From Acinetobacter zhairuonensis (GTDB taxonomy: Bacteria > Pseudomonadota > Gammaproteobacteria > Pseudomonadales > Moraxellaceae): DNA of 64,000 nt. The notes under the pieces are model-generated. The model ran no database searches. It worked only from the letters and a program-made list of their open reading frames with translations, and was not told the origin of the DNA. The DNA lies in NCBI RefSeq assembly GCF_022601715.1, contig NZ_JAKVIM010000013.1, positions 45,094-109,093 on the forward strand, in the 5' to 3' direction. Numbering within the stretch: the stretch's first letter is position 1; every line of letters begins with the position of its first letter. This document shows positions 38,604 through 49,236 of this stretch, one piece after another. Position numbers and translations under genes: made by a program.

Positions 38604-40001
38604 ATGACGGATCGGCATACGACAATTTTGCGTAGAACAATGCTCACGAGCATGCTGAGTCTTTGTTGTACATATAGTTTTGCTTTAGAAGCACTCTCAG
38701 ATCAAGCTTTAAGTAATTCGACAGGTGAAGGGATTGCCATTCTACCTGAAAATTTCAAAATGGTATTTCAAACTGCGGAAGATGGTCTGACGGCTGCACA
38801 GAATCAAAGTCGTTTAGCGAACCGAAATTATGATACGGGCTTTATCCGCTTTATTCCTGTAGGTCCACTTTCAGAGACCGCTAAAACAGCAGGTGCTAAA
38901 AAGGCAGATGTGTTTTTGTATGGTTTAGCCTTATCTGCATCAGACAACAATCTAAATTCTCGCTTTAGTAACCTTGGCTTTAACTGGGGACAAGAAACCA
39001 ATCCTTGGGTATTTAGTGTGAAATCAATCAGCACAACTGCCAATCGTGTGGTGTATGACTTTGCTGGGGTTGCACAAGACTTTAGTTATTTATCCTTAGA
39101 AGCACCTTATGTATTAGATGGTGTAGCCAATACAGCGACTGATAACAATATTAAATTAGGTTTATGGGGGGATTTCTTTGCACGGAATCCTTTGGTTGCT
39201 GCGCCTGTAGATGCTAAAAATGGTGCACCAGCCAATTTAAATGGTTTAGATCAGCGTCTACGCTTACAACTGGTGGCAAACGGACTGTCGCTAAACGGAT
39301 CAAATCTGAAACTGTTTCAAACCTTGGGAGGCGCAGCCAGTTCTTCATTGCCAACCTCTTATAATAATACTCTGGGTTTAGCAGCATTGATTCGCTTGAA
39401 TACCAATGATAATCCATCAGCAGCAACTGAAGACACCTCTAAAGCTTTACGCATCAGTACGGCAGAATCCTTAACCACTGATATCAGCAATGATTTAACA
39501 ACCCCAGCCATTTCTAAAACCGCCGCTCCTAACTTTAATGCCAATGATGGAGTGTATTTATATAGCCCGAATATAAATCTGGTATTGGGCAGTATTTATC
39601 AACCCCTCATTGTGGATACTGCGGCAGATGGTCAGAATTTTGTGATTGAATTGACCCGCATTCCGAATAAAGCCAATGTCTATCAACAGATTTACACGGA
39701 TTACACCGCCTTAGCTAGTGGTACAACTTCAGCTTATAAGGGTTCGACTTGTAACGTTCAATATTGTGGAGATGCAATTAGCATGGGGCAAAGCTATCAG
39801 GGCAATACTGCAACCCACAGTAGTATTTCCATTGGTACAGTTGGCTTTACCAATAACAATAAATTTTTAAAAGCTGATACCAGCAACAATGCGGTTGGGG
39901 TGAGTTTTGTAACACCCACAGGGACTAAAACCAATTTAGGTTCTGCCGCCATTGATGGGGTTTTGATTCAACATTTAAAAATCACGACTACTGGGCTATA
40001 A
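38604..40001 (+). CDS. Exported 'LSDQ...GQ'-motif protein 1, 465 aa
   Basis: The ATG follows AAGGAAGG. A signal peptide of about 27 residues ends in SFA. The mature protein begins LEALSDQALSNSTGEGIAIL, the motif shared by the next three genes. The rest is rich in Asn, Ser, Thr and Gly with alternating polar and hydrophobic residues, suggesting extensive beta structure; only two Cys are present, close together near residue 390 (TCNVQYC). It is probably the first gene of a four-gene operon: the next gene starts 11 bp on. I recall loci named fil (putative pilus assembly) between dcd and proS in Acinetobacter; this may be one, but I cannot confirm it. Confidence 0.8.
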   Translation: MTDRHTTILRRTMLTSMLSLCCTYSFALEALSDQALSNSTGEGIAILPENFKMVFQTAEDGLTAAQNQSRLANRNYDTGFIRFIPVGPLSETAKTAGAKKADVFLYGLALSASDNNLNSRFSNLGFNWGQETNPWVFSVKSISTTANRVVYDFAGVAQDFSYLSLEAPYVLDGVANTATDNNIKLGLWGDFFARNPLVAAPVDAKNGAPANLNGLDQRLRLQLVANGLSLNGSNLKLFQTLGGAASSSLPTSYNNTLGLAALIRLNTNDNPSAATEDTSKALRISTAESLTTDISNDLTTPAISKTAAPNFNANDGVYLYSPNINLVLGSIYQPLIVDTAADGQNFVIELTRIPNKANVYQQIYTDYTALASGTTSAYKGSTCNVQYCGDAISMGQSYQGNTATHSSISIGTVGFTNNNKFLKADTSNNAVGVSFVTPTGTKTNLGSAAIDGVLIQHLKITTTGL

Positions 40002-40011
40002 GGGGAAATAG

Positions 40012-40629
40012 ATGAAGCGGTTTTTTCTTGCTGTCCTGTGCTTAAGTTCTTCTTTGAGTTGGGCGGGTTTAGCCGAGCTAGATAGCACACAATTGTCGGA
40101 TGTACGTGGGCAAGGTGGCGCTGACTTGAGTTGGTCATTTTCACTGAATCATCAATTGCCTACCAATGTAAGCGAGGTACCTTATGAGTATTCTTGTAAT
40201 GGTGCGAGTAATGAATTTTGTCGATTAGCCTTTAATGTCAGTAATCGAAAAGATGCGAGTGGCAATTTATATTGGCTGGTATTTAAAAAAATACAAGGGA
40301 CGGTCGCAATTGATAAATTTCAATTGGATGGTACGACAGTGACCACCAGTGCAGGCTATAAAACTGCAATGAAACTGACATTTTTAGATGGCTATCCAAT
40401 TCAGATTCGGAATTTTGGTTTTGAAGCACTCGCGATTGAAAAGGACACGGGTAGTAGCGATGCACAAAAAGGATATTTAAAGCAAACCACATATAGTTCG
40501 ACACATGAGTCGGTATTTGACCGTGGATTAGAAACAGGATTCACTGGTTTAAATATGCACGGCAATCTAGCCTTGTCTGGAACCATGAAGTTTTTTAGCT
40601 GTAATTCTTCTTCGACGTCACGTTGTTAA
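40012..40629 (+). CDS. Exported 'LSDV.GQGG'-motif protein 2, 205 aa
   Basis: The signal peptide MKRFFLAVLCLSSSLSWA is followed by GLAELDSTQLSDVRGQGGADLSWSF, a variant of the family motif. It is the shortest member of the cluster. A Cys pair (YSCNGASNEFC) lies near residue 60, and the C-terminus ends FFSCNSSSTSRC, so disulfides are likely. AAGGGGAAA precedes the ATG. It lies 11 bp after protein 1 and 23 bp before protein 3. Function is unknown. Confidence 0.78.
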   Translation: MKRFFLAVLCLSSSLSWAGLAELDSTQLSDVRGQGGADLSWSFSLNHQLPTNVSEVPYEYSCNGASNEFCRLAFNVSNRKDASGNLYWLVFKKIQGTVAIDKFQLDGTTVTTSAGYKTAMKLTFLDGYPIQIRNFGFEALAIEKDTGSSDAQKGYLKQTTYSSTHESVFDRGLETGFTGLNMHGNLALSGTMKFFSCNSSSTSRC

Positions 40630-40652
40630 TTCAATCACACAAGGAATGGTGA

Positions 40653-42890
40653 ATGAGTACAAATAAAATTATAAAACTCAGTGTATTGGCTTCAAGTATT
40701 GTATGGACACAGCAAGCATTGGCTTTAGAAGCACTTTCAGACCAAAGTTTGCGTAAAGTGTCTGGACAGGATGGTATCAGCCTGACCTATGAAACAGACC
40801 GAGTGACGATTGATCAACTAAATTGGAAAGACAATACTAATTTTGCCAATGGGACATCTGGAAATTTAAACCTTTCTTTAAATAATATTGAGGTCAATAA
40901 AATTGACAACAATAAGATTGGAGGAAGCGTTAAGCTGGATGTAGGTACCAATGCCAACCAGACAGGAATTCGTTTAGACGCAGTGGTTAATCCAGCCAAT
41001 ATTCATATAGGCAAAGTTGCGGTATGTGGTGATGCTTCACGTGGAGCGGATTGTTCCAGTCAGAATACATTAGGGGCTTTTACACTCCAAAATCGCGCAC
41101 CGATGAATTTTGTTTTGGAAACCAGAAGTGGGCTATTCAATTCTAAAGACAAAGCCTACCTTGAGTTTGGTCTGCAAAATGCCAATATTTTCCATACACT
41201 CAAAAATGCTAGTGAATATAACCAATTTATTTTAAAAGATTTTAATTTTAATTTTAAAGGAACAGGTTATTTATACTTAGATGCCAATAAAGGCATGGTA
41301 CTTTCAACAAGCTCTCCTAATGCCACGGACAGTAGTATCAATGAAGTGGTATTGGAGCGAGTCCAAGATTTGGATAATCCGGGTAAAACCCGACCTGGTT
41401 TTAATATCGATCTTAGATATAAAACCAATGTCGGCAGTGATGCCAAATCTTATACCGCCAATGACAATACGGATCAGCTCAACGCCATTATTCGTTTAGG
41501 TGCTTCTGGGCGTTTACGCGATGCAGAAATTGCAGTAAATGCAGATCGAACCAATTTAGGTGGTGCGGAAGATTCATCTATTTCTAGTACTCAAATGGCG
41601 GGTTCAACAGGTCTGCACGTTAATGTGAAAACCAGTTTTACCCGTGATGAAAAAAACACTTCGGGAGTCTTGACGGCTGAAGGAACCAAATTCGAGCTTG
41701 GACATACGGGTAAAAATTCTTATGCGATAGAATTTGGTAATTTAACGCCGCTACAAATTCGGACTCAAAGTGGCTCCAGTTTAGTCGACAACAATAGTTT
41801 GGCTTATATTAATTTTGGCGACATTTATATCAATGCCGTGCAAACCAAATCATTGGAATTTGAAATTGGGCAGAACATTGCCAAATTACTGGGGAAGCAA
41901 GCTGGCATTGATCGTTATAACTTAAGTAATAATGCGCAGAATGCCGTGGCCATTGCGGTACGTGGTATGGATTTCCAAGCCATCGCGCGAAATGCGAAAT
42001 TTATTGCCAATAATAGTAATGATGCAAGTCATCAAATTACCAGCCAAAGTGCGACATGGGGTTTGGGGATTCCCATATATAACTTGAATGCAAATCTAGG
42101 TATTTATGGCACCACCTATGGTGCAAATAATGCTGAAGCAATCGGTTTTGGTTTAACCATGTCAACTCAAGGTCGAGACACCGCAGGTTCAAAAACAACG
42201 TCGATTATCCTGATAGATGGCGCACCGAATAGTTTTCATACCGCTGAAGAAGTGAACTATTACACGGGGCTGCGCAATATTGATTTTTTCATGGATACTC
42301 AAGGTGTGTTGGCCATGGAGCAAGCGGGAATCAAGCTGGACTTGCCGCGGTTAGTCATTGCAATGGGAGCAGAAATAGCCTTGGGACAGCTACCGGGTAG
42401 CCGTTATGAAGCCGCAGGTTGCGCGACGGCTGCAACATCTAATCTCAGTTGTTTTGTACCTGCAAATAGTTTTACCAATACCAATGATGTGTTGTTTGGG
42501 CTCGCACTGCGTTTGGACTCTTCTGCGCAATTGATGATCTTACCTGGCACAGCAGCAGATAATCATTTAGCAATTCAAGGCAATATTAAGCTGAATGCTT
42601 CAGATACAACCACCAATAAAAACTACCTGCACCTCACCAATGTCCAAGACAATGCAACCATTGGATTTGACCGTATTCAAGGTGAACTAGATTTGAATGC
42701 GAAAATTTTGGTCGAAAAAGATCAGGTGAAATTTAACAATAACATCCGTTTAAATCCGTCTAATCAGGCAGCAGGGGTGTTAAAAGCGGATGTTAATCTT
42801 TATCCAACGGCAGATCGGGCACAGAATCTAGGCACAATGGTATTTACAGGTGGCAATATCCGCAGCAGTTTTGGCATTACTCCAAGATAA
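40653..42890 (+). CDS. Exported 'LSDQ...GQDG'-motif protein 3, 745 aa
   Basis: The largest member. The signal peptide ends QQALA, and the mature protein begins LEALSDQSLRKVSGQDGISLTYETD. The rest reads as many short beta strands with Asn/Asp-rich turns (NLSLNNIEVNKIDNNKIGGSVKLDV, LHLTNVQDNATIGFDRIQGELDL), compatible with a large surface-exposed or beta-helical protein. The motif GQDGISL is closest to the DUF6160-type N-terminal regions I recall from other gammaproteobacteria. AAGGAATGGTGA precedes the ATG. The next gene begins within 30 bp. Confidence 0.8.
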   Translation: MSTNKIIKLSVLASSIVWTQQALALEALSDQSLRKVSGQDGISLTYETDRVTIDQLNWKDNTNFANGTSGNLNLSLNNIEVNKIDNNKIGGSVKLDVGTNANQTGIRLDAVVNPANIHIGKVAVCGDASRGADCSSQNTLGAFTLQNRAPMNFVLETRSGLFNSKDKAYLEFGLQNANIFHTLKNASEYNQFILKDFNFNFKGTGYLYLDANKGMVLSTSSPNATDSSINEVVLERVQDLDNPGKTRPGFNIDLRYKTNVGSDAKSYTANDNTDQLNAIIRLGASGRLRDAEIAVNADRTNLGGAEDSSISSTQMAGSTGLHVNVKTSFTRDEKNTSGVLTAEGTKFELGHTGKNSYAIEFGNLTPLQIRTQSGSSLVDNNSLAYINFGDIYINAVQTKSLEFEIGQNIAKLLGKQAGIDRYNLSNNAQNAVAIAVRGMDFQAIARNAKFIANNSNDASHQITSQSATWGLGIPIYNLNANLGIYGTTYGANNAEAIGFGLTMSTQGRDTAGSKTTSIILIDGAPNSFHTAEEVNYYTGLRNIDFFMDTQGVLAMEQAGIKLDLPRLVIAMGAEIALGQLPGSRYEAAGCATAATSNLSCFVPANSFTNTNDVLFGLALRLDSSAQLMILPGTAADNHLAIQGNIKLNASDTTTNKNYLHLTNVQDNATIGFDRIQGELDLNAKILVEKDQVKFNNNIRLNPSNQAAGVLKADVNLYPTADRAQNLGTMVFTGGNIRSSFGITPR

Positions 42891-42916
42891 AAAGAATGAA
42901 AGGAATAAAGTTGGTC

Positions 42917-44254
42917 ATGAAGACAAAGTTATTATTGAGCATTTTACTTGCAACAGTTGCAATGCCCGTTATGGCAAAAAAATTACAAAGCCTTTCCGAT
43001 CAGGAGCTGTCCAATGTCTCTGGTCAAGCTTTATTAACCTTGCAGTATTTACAGGGGACATCACAAACTGATCAAAAAGGGGATACTTATAACCAGTCCA
43101 ATATTGGGTTTTATAAGTTAGGACTCGAAGCGGTCATGGAGCTGAATGCCAATATTAATAAATTGCAGTTGGGCTGTGGTGGCATCAACAACAGTGTTCG
43201 AGCCAGTAGTTGTGATATCGATATTGATAATATTTCTTTAAGTGGTTTACCTGCAAACGCTAACTATACTTCAGATGAGCGAGCAGCCACCTCAGCAAAA
43301 ATTACCAACCCGTTTTTACAATTCGCGATTAAAAATCCGAATTCGGCGGCTACCCGTGAAGTCGTTGGATTTCGAGTCAGTGCAGAAAAAATTTCAGGGT
43401 TAATGACTTTAGGGACGGAAAACTCCGCCACTCCGAATGGGATTAATTCGTTTAGTGGTTATATGAAAACCAAAACTGCATCGGGTACAGCTGTGACTCA
43501 GGCACGTAGCATGACGTATGCAGATACAGGGTTAACGATAAACGGTATTGTACAGGGTCGATTATTAGGCAGCAGTTCAGGTACCACTTGTGTAGATGGA
43601 TTTTTAGATCCTTGTTACGATATTTCATATACTTCCAATAATTACAATTTAAGTCTTTCCTCAACGTCTGCCCCATTTACGATTAACTCAACTGTTGTCT
43701 CAGGCACGCGTTTAAAAGATGTCGTATTAAAAGGCAGTGGCACTGTTGGACAGATTGATTTTAGTGGTCAATTGAAAGCTACAGTTGCGGGTTTTTTAAA
43801 TTTGGATAAGCAAGTTACGGGGAATATTACAGGTTTAAAAACCGACATTACCGTGAATCAGAATCTGGGTTTAATTCATGCTTTATATCTGAACAACCCT
43901 GCATCTTTATCGTTACAATCACAAAAAATCTTATGGCCTGGCGCCGCAGTTGCGGCCAATCAGGGGTGGTGGTTAGCCATGGAGGATGAAGTCGAACTGG
44001 GAAGTTTAAGCCCAACTACACAAGTGGCGATTACCAATGAAGTTTTAAAGCAAACCATTGCAGGAATTAATAAAGACTTAACTGACAATCCGCGTAATTG
44101 TGGAAACTTATTAACAGGATGTGTGGGAGGTTCTGCACTGGTAGTTGGTAATGTACCTATGAATACTACGACTTTAGATTTTCCACTGACGAACTTGACC
44201 TTACAGGGGCAGAATTTCCGTTCTAACTGCTTTGGTGGCATGAAGTTCTGTTAA
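42917..44254 (+). CDS. Exported 'LSDQELSNVSGQ'-motif protein 4, 445 aa
   Basis: From the ATG at 42917 the signal peptide is MKTKLLLSILLATVAMPVMA; an ATG at 42896 in frame gives seven more residues and cannot be excluded. The mature protein begins KKLQSLSDQELSNVSGQALLTLQY. Cys residues occur in pairs (CGGINNSVRASSC, TCVDGFLDPC, CGNLLTGC, and CFGGMKFC at the C-terminus), suggesting four disulfides in an oxidising compartment. It ends the four-gene run, and a terminator shared with proS follows. Confidence 0.8.
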   Translation: MKTKLLLSILLATVAMPVMAKKLQSLSDQELSNVSGQALLTLQYLQGTSQTDQKGDTYNQSNIGFYKLGLEAVMELNANINKLQLGCGGINNSVRASSCDIDIDNISLSGLPANANYTSDERAATSAKITNPFLQFAIKNPNSAATREVVGFRVSAEKISGLMTLGTENSATPNGINSFSGYMKTKTASGTAVTQARSMTYADTGLTINGIVQGRLLGSSSGTTCVDGFLDPCYDISYTSNNYNLSLSSTSAPFTINSTVVSGTRLKDVVLKGSGTVGQIDFSGQLKATVAGFLNLDKQVTGNITGLKTDITVNQNLGLIHALYLNNPASLSLQSQKILWPGAAVAANQGWWLAMEDEVELGSLSPTTQVAITNEVLKQTIAGINKDLTDNPRNCGNLLTGCVGGSALVVGNVPMNTTTLDFPLTNLTLQGQNFRSNCFGGMKFC

Positions 44255-44266
44255 TTTCAAGGCTAT

Positions 44267-44297
44267 AAAAAATCCCGCAAGTTGCGGGATTTTTTAT
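44267..44297. terminator. Bidirectional terminator between the exported-protein genes and proS
   Basis: Arms AAATCCCGCAA and TTGCGGGATTT with almost no loop as drawn; the tip pairs would open. Flanked by A and T runs. Confidence 0.92.
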
Positions 44298-44311
44298 TCT
44301 AAATATAAAAA

Positions 44312-46027
44312 TTACTTGGCAATTTTTGCTAATAATTCATCTTTAGAAATATTCACAGATTCAGCATCGGTACGACCTTTGTATTCAAAAGTGCCTGCAT
44401 CCAAGCCTTTCTCACCAATTACAATACGGTGTGGAATACCTGTTAACTCAAGATCTGAGAACTTCACGCCTGGACGTTCATTACGATCATCCAGTAATAC
44501 GTCATAACCCGCAGCAGTTAATTCTGCATATAAAGCTTCAGCGGCTTCTAAAGTACGCGGAGATTTATGTGCATTCATTGGCACAATTGCAACTTCAAAC
44601 GGTGCAATTGCTGCTGGCCAAATGATGCCTTTCTCATCAAAATTCTGTTCGATTGCAGAAGCCACAACACGTGTAACCCCGATACCATAGCAACCCATAG
44701 TCACAGTAAACGGTTTGCCATCTTCACCCAATACTTTACAGCCTAATGCTTCTGAATATTTTTGTCCGAGTTGGAAGATATGACCGACTTCAATACCACG
44801 TTTAATTTGTAGGGTACCTTTACCATCTGGAGATGGATCGCCTTCAACCACATTGCGTAAGTCATAAACTTCGGTGAATTGCGCATCGCGTTCCCAGTTT
44901 ACACCAGTTGCATGTTTGTCTGCTTCGTTCGCACCCGCCACAAAGTCAGACAGTACAGAAGCGGCACGATCAACAATCACAGTAACGCCTTTTTCTACTA
45001 GACCTTGTGGTCCGCAGAATCCTGCAGTTAAGCCAAGTGCTGTCAGTTGCTCGTCAGTTGCAAATGTTAATGGCGATGCAATAAGAGGGTGCTTTTCAGC
45101 TTTAATTTCATTTAGCTCGTGGTCACCACGCAAGAATAAAGCGATGACTGGCGTTTGACCTTTTTCATCTGCTACACCTTGTACTAACAAAGCTTTAACA
45201 GAATGTGCAGGATCAGATTTTAGGAATGCAGATACATCCGCAATGGTTTTTTGATTTGGCGTATCGACCAAAGTGAGCGCTTGCGTTGGAGCAGCACGTT
45301 CACCGACTAATACTGCTTCAGCCATTTCAATATTGGCTGCATAATCAGATTCAGTTGAGAAGGCGATATCGTCTTCACCGCTTGAAGCCAAAACATGAAA
45401 TTCATGTGAACCAGAACCACCAATCGAACCTGTATCAGCTTGTACTGGACGGAAATCTAACCCTAAACGCGTGAAAATGTTGCAATAGGTTTGATACATC
45501 AAATCATAAGTTTCTTGGAGCGACGCTTGATCTGCATGGAAAGAATAAGCATCTTTCATAATGAATTCGCGTGAACGCATCACGCCAAAACGTGGGCGAA
45601 TTTCATCACGGAATTTAGTTTGAATTTGGTAGAAGTTAATTGGTAATTGCTTATAACTTTTTAATTCGTTACGTGCCAAATCTGTGATGACTTCTTCGTG
45701 GGTAGGACCCAAAACAAATGGATTATCATGACGATCTTTAAAACGTAATAATTCAGGACCGTATTGTACATAACGACCAGACTCTTCCCACAGGCTTGCA
45801 GGTTGAGCCACAGGCATAAACACTTCAAGTGAGCCTGAACGGTTCATTTCTTCACGCACAATTGCTTCAACTTTATTTAGCACACGTACGCCCATCGGCA
45901 GCCAAGTGTATAAACCTGAAGCCAATTTACGAATCATGCCCGCACGGAGCATAAGTTGATGTGAAATGACTTCAGCATCGTTTGGGGTTTCTCTTAACGT
46001 TGCAAATAAAAAGCGACTCGCGCGCAT
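44312..46027 (-). CDS. proS: Prolyl-tRNA synthetase
   Basis: 571 residues from the ATG at 46027 (AGGACAG upstream), matching E. coli ProS (572); a longer reading from 46102 is rejected. This class II enzyme begins [40 protein letters not shown]. Motif 2 is seen in [26 protein letters not shown]. An editing (YbaK-like) insertion lies in the middle, and [17 protein letters not shown] near residue 440 is motif 3. It is convergent with the exported-protein operon. Confidence 0.97.
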   Translation of the reverse strand: MRASRFLFATLRETPNDAEVISHQLMLRAGMIRKLASGLYTWLPMGVRVLNKVEAIVREEMNRSGSLEVFMPVAQPASLWEESGRYVQYGPELLRFKDRHDNPFVLGPTHEEVITDLARNELKSYKQLPINFYQIQTKFRDEIRPRFGVMRSREFIMKDAYSFHADQASLQETYDLMYQTYCNIFTRLGLDFRPVQADTGSIGGSGSHEFHVLASSGEDDIAFSTESDYAANIEMAEAVLVGERAAPTQALTLVDTPNQKTIADVSAFLKSDPAHSVKALLVQGVADEKGQTPVIALFLRGDHELNEIKAEKHPLIASPLTFATDEQLTALGLTAGFCGPQGLVEKGVTVIVDRAASVLSDFVAGANEADKHATGVNWERDAQFTEVYDLRNVVEGDPSPDGKGTLQIKRGIEVGHIFQLGQKYSEALGCKVLGEDGKPFTVTMGCYGIGVTRVVASAIEQNFDEKGIIWPAAIAPFEVAIVPMNAHKSPRTLEAAEALYAELTAAGYDVLLDDRNERPGVKFSDLELTGIPHRIVIGEKGLDAGTFEYKGRTDAESVNISKDELLAKIAK

Positions 46028-46116
46028 GAAAACTGTCCTAATATTAATCGTGAAGGATAATCCAATCTTAAATGAAACAGTCACCCAGTGGTGACCGCAC
46101 ATTCAACTGCCATGGA

Positions 46117-49100
46117 TTATGACATGATTTTCCGTTTGAGACGAAGTAGAAAATTCTTAAAGTCATCTAAGTAAGTAAAGATCACGGGAACCACTACCAA
46201 GGTCAGCAGGGTCGAGGTAATGACCCCGCCAATTACCGCATGTGCCATAGGCGCACTTTGTTCTCCACCTTCACCGAGTCCAAGGGCAAGCGGAATCATG
46301 CCCATCACCATGGCACTGGTGGTCATGAGAATGGGACGTAAGCGGGTTTTACCTGCTTGTAAAATTGCATCGTAGCGACTAGTACCAGATTCCATGGCTT
46401 TTTTAATAAAGTCGATCAGGAGGATGGCATTTTTGGTGACCAGACCCATCAGCATAATAATGCCGATGATGGAGAATAAATTCATGGTCGAGTCAAACAA
46501 GAACAATGCCAAAAATACCCCTATTAAGGAGAGGGGAAGCGAAGCCATGATGGCGGCAGGATGAATAAAGCTATTAAACTGAGAACCCAATACAATATAA
46601 ATAAACACAATTGAAAGGGTGATGGCGGTCAAGGCATAACCTGCGGATTCTGCCATATCGGCATTGGCACCTTGCGTATCAAAACTATAGCCCGCAGGCA
46701 GTTTAAAGTTGTCCTGAATTTTTTGAATATCGGTGCCGATGTCTCCAGCAGGACGACCTGCGGTATTGGCTTCGACCAACACCTCACGCGCCAGATCACG
46801 TCGATTAATCTGTGAGGCGCCTAAGCTTTGTTCTAGGCTGGCAATACTGCTAAGTGGCACTAAAATATTTTGTCCAGACTGATCTTGTTTAGCAGAGTTA
46901 ATGTATAAATTACCTAGATCACTAGGTAAGCTACGCTGACTTTCTGCTAAGCGGACATTCACATCGTAGCTCTCACCCTGTGCATCTTGCCAAGAAGTGA
47001 CATCATCTCCCGCAATTAAAGGGCGCACCACATTGGCAATTTGGCTGACAGATAAACCTAAATCATTGGCTAGGACACGATTAATATGTACCGCCAAAGT
47101 GGGCTTAGGTTCTTTCAGCGAACTTTCCAAATCGACAACGCCTTGGACCTGAGCCACTTCTGCCATAAATTGATCTGATATTTTTTGTAGTTGAGCTAAG
47201 TCGGGACCTTTAATGGAAATCATGATTGGTTTTTGCCCGCCTGAAACATTTTCATCCGCAGAGGCAACCGAAGTCACACTGATGCCCGCCACGCTTTTGA
47301 GACGATCACGAAATTCATTATTCAGTTGCACCAGGGTTTTATCACGTTGTTGGCGTGGTGTGACTGTAACACGCAAACTGACATGGTTTTTACCGCGGTC
47401 TGTTGCGCCATTAATCACGCCGTAGGTGCCTAGTACTTCAGGATGCAGTCTTAAGATCTGTTCGACTTGAAGTAATTTGGCTTGTGAATATTCCAATGAA
47501 GCATTCACAGGTGTTTCAAATTTAATCCGAATTTGCGCTTTATCTGGTGTTGGCACAAATTCAGTACCAATCATTTTAGAGAGTGCTAATGCGCCAAACA
47601 GAGAGGTAATCGCGATCGCAAGCGTAATCAACCGAAAACGGAGTGCCAGTTTTAATAAGTATTCGTAGAGTTGCGTTAAGCGGTCGAGTTGCTGTGCAAT
47701 CGCATCAAAAAAACGTTGTAACAGGTTCGGTTTTTGATTTTGTTGATGTTGGTCTGTCCAATGTGCCGAGAGCATCGGGTCGAGTGTAAAACTTACAAAC
47801 ATGGAAATCAGCACGGCTGTACTGACAGTCACCCCAAATTGATAAAAGAAACGTCCAATAATCCCACCCATAAAGGCGACAGGTAAAAAAACTGCGACAA
47901 TCGTGAGGGTTGTCGCTAAGACGGCTAATCCAATTTCTTTGGTGCCATCCAAGGCCGCAGAGACATGGTCTTTGCCCATATCGGCATGGCGCACAATATT
48001 TTCCCTGACCACAATCGCATCATCAATCAATAAGCCAATACTTAATGATAGGGCGAGTAAAGTCATCATATTGATGCTAAAACCAAATGCCCAAATCATG
48101 GCTAATGTCCCCAGTAAGGAGATGGGGAGCGTCATGCCGGTGATAACGGTAGAGCGGAATGAACCAAGAAAGAGCAGGACAATCAATACCGCCAGTATCG
48201 CCCCTTCAAGAATGGTACGGCTTACATCTCGAATACTGCTACGAATGCCTTGAGAACTGTCGACTACGACCTTGGCACTGACGCCTTGAGGCAACTGCTT
48301 TTCAATATTGGCAAGGGCTTTGTATGTGCCATCGACCACTTGAATAATGTTGGAATCCGAATTACGTAGCACATCGACGGCAACCGCAGGATTTCCATTT
48401 AAAAAAGCACTAGATTCAAGTTCTGCCTGACTATCCTCAACCGTAGCCACTTGTTTTAGAAATATAGGGGCACCATTTTTAGTTGCAACAATCAGGTCGC
48501 CAAAGGCATAGGGATGAATCACTTTGGATTTGATTTCGACCACAAGTTCGGAATTGGCTTGCTTCAGGGTTCCACCAGGGACTTCAATATTTTCACTTTT
48601 AAGTGTGTTGATGACTTGGTCGATACCAATGCCGTAGCTTTGTAATTTATACGGATCAATCACGATACGGATTTGACGCTGGCTATCCCCCAATAAATTA
48701 ACCGCACCTACGCCAGACACGGTTTGTAATTCTGGCACGACCCTTTGGTCGATATAGGTGCTGAGTTCACGTAATGATTGAGTATTCGACTCAAACACAA
48801 TCGACATAATGGCACTGGCAGTCGGATCATAGCGTTCTACGACAGGATCCTGAATTTCATCTCGGAATTCAGCCGTGACTGGGGCGATTTTGTCGCGAAT
48901 ATCTTGAGCCGCGATCGCAGAGGGGACATCTAAATTAAACTCCACAATAATCGTGGATAATCCCTCACTGGATTGTGAAATGACCTGTTTTAGCCCCGAA
49001 ATGGTGTTGATCCGATCTTCCATTTTCTTGGTAATTTCAGATTCAATGGTTTCAGGTGATGCACCAGGGTAGGTGGTGTGAATAACCACAAAGGGGAAAT

Positions 49101-49221
49101 CGACATCAGGAAATTCTTCCACGCTCATGCGTTGCCATGAGGCTAAGCCAAGCACCATCAAGGACAGCATCATCATGATGGTAAACACGGGATATTTTAC
49201 ACTGATTCGGGTTAACCACAT
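46117..49221 (-). CDS. RND efflux transporter (HAE1/AcrB type)
   Basis: 1034 residues, normal for inner-membrane RND pumps. Twelve membrane segments flank two large periplasmic loops. The proton-relay Asp pair is in SIGLLIDDAIVVREN, and the Lys partner is in LMGLVTKNAILLIDF. The N-terminus MWLTRISVKYPVFTIMMMLSLMVLG is typical of MdtBC/MexF-like pumps for hydrophobic compounds or drugs. It lies 15 bp after its adaptor gene. No outer-membrane factor gene is present in the cluster, so it must use one encoded elsewhere. Substrates are unknown. Confidence 0.94.
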   Translation of the reverse strand: MWLTRISVKYPVFTIMMMLSLMVLGLASWQRMSVEEFPDVDFPFVVIHTTYPGASPETIESEITKKMEDRINTISGLKQVISQSSEGLSTIIVEFNLDVPSAIAAQDIRDKIAPVTAEFRDEIQDPVVERYDPTASAIMSIVFESNTQSLRELSTYIDQRVVPELQTVSGVGAVNLLGDSQRQIRIVIDPYKLQSYGIGIDQVINTLKSENIEVPGGTLKQANSELVVEIKSKVIHPYAFGDLIVATKNGAPIFLKQVATVEDSQAELESSAFLNGNPAVAVDVLRNSDSNIIQVVDGTYKALANIEKQLPQGVSAKVVVDSSQGIRSSIRDVSRTILEGAILAVLIVLLFLGSFRSTVITGMTLPISLLGTLAMIWAFGFSINMMTLLALSLSIGLLIDDAIVVRENIVRHADMGKDHVSAALDGTKEIGLAVLATTLTIVAVFLPVAFMGGIIGRFFYQFGVTVSTAVLISMFVSFTLDPMLSAHWTDQHQQNQKPNLLQRFFDAIAQQLDRLTQLYEYLLKLALRFRLITLAIAITSLFGALALSKMIGTEFVPTPDKAQIRIKFETPVNASLEYSQAKLLQVEQILRLHPEVLGTYGVINGATDRGKNHVSLRVTVTPRQQRDKTLVQLNNEFRDRLKSVAGISVTSVASADENVSGGQKPIMISIKGPDLAQLQKISDQFMAEVAQVQGVVDLESSLKEPKPTLAVHINRVLANDLGLSVSQIANVVRPLIAGDDVTSWQDAQGESYDVNVRLAESQRSLPSDLGNLYINSAKQDQSGQNILVPLSSIASLEQSLGASQINRRDLAREVLVEANTAGRPAGDIGTDIQKIQDNFKLPAGYSFDTQGANADMAESAGYALTAITLSIVFIYIVLGSQFNSFIHPAAIMASLPLSLIGVFLALFLFDSTMNLFSIIGIIMLMGLVTKNAILLIDFIKKAMESGTSRYDAILQAGKTRLRPILMTTSAMVMGMIPLALGLGEGGEQSAPMAHAVIGGVITSTLLTLVVVPVIFTYLDDFKNFLLRLKRKIMS

Positions 49222-49236
49222 TTTCAGGTCCTGAAT

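Noticed and set aside
38604..44254. Bacteriocin cluster, because of double-glycine-leader-like motifs
   Set aside because: The motif follows Sec signal peptides, is followed by GQ instead of GG, and the proteins are hundreds of residues long; no peptidase-ABC transporter is nearby.
46028..46102. Upstream extension of proS
   Set aside because: The added residues do not belong to the family; MRASRFLF is the known N-terminus.
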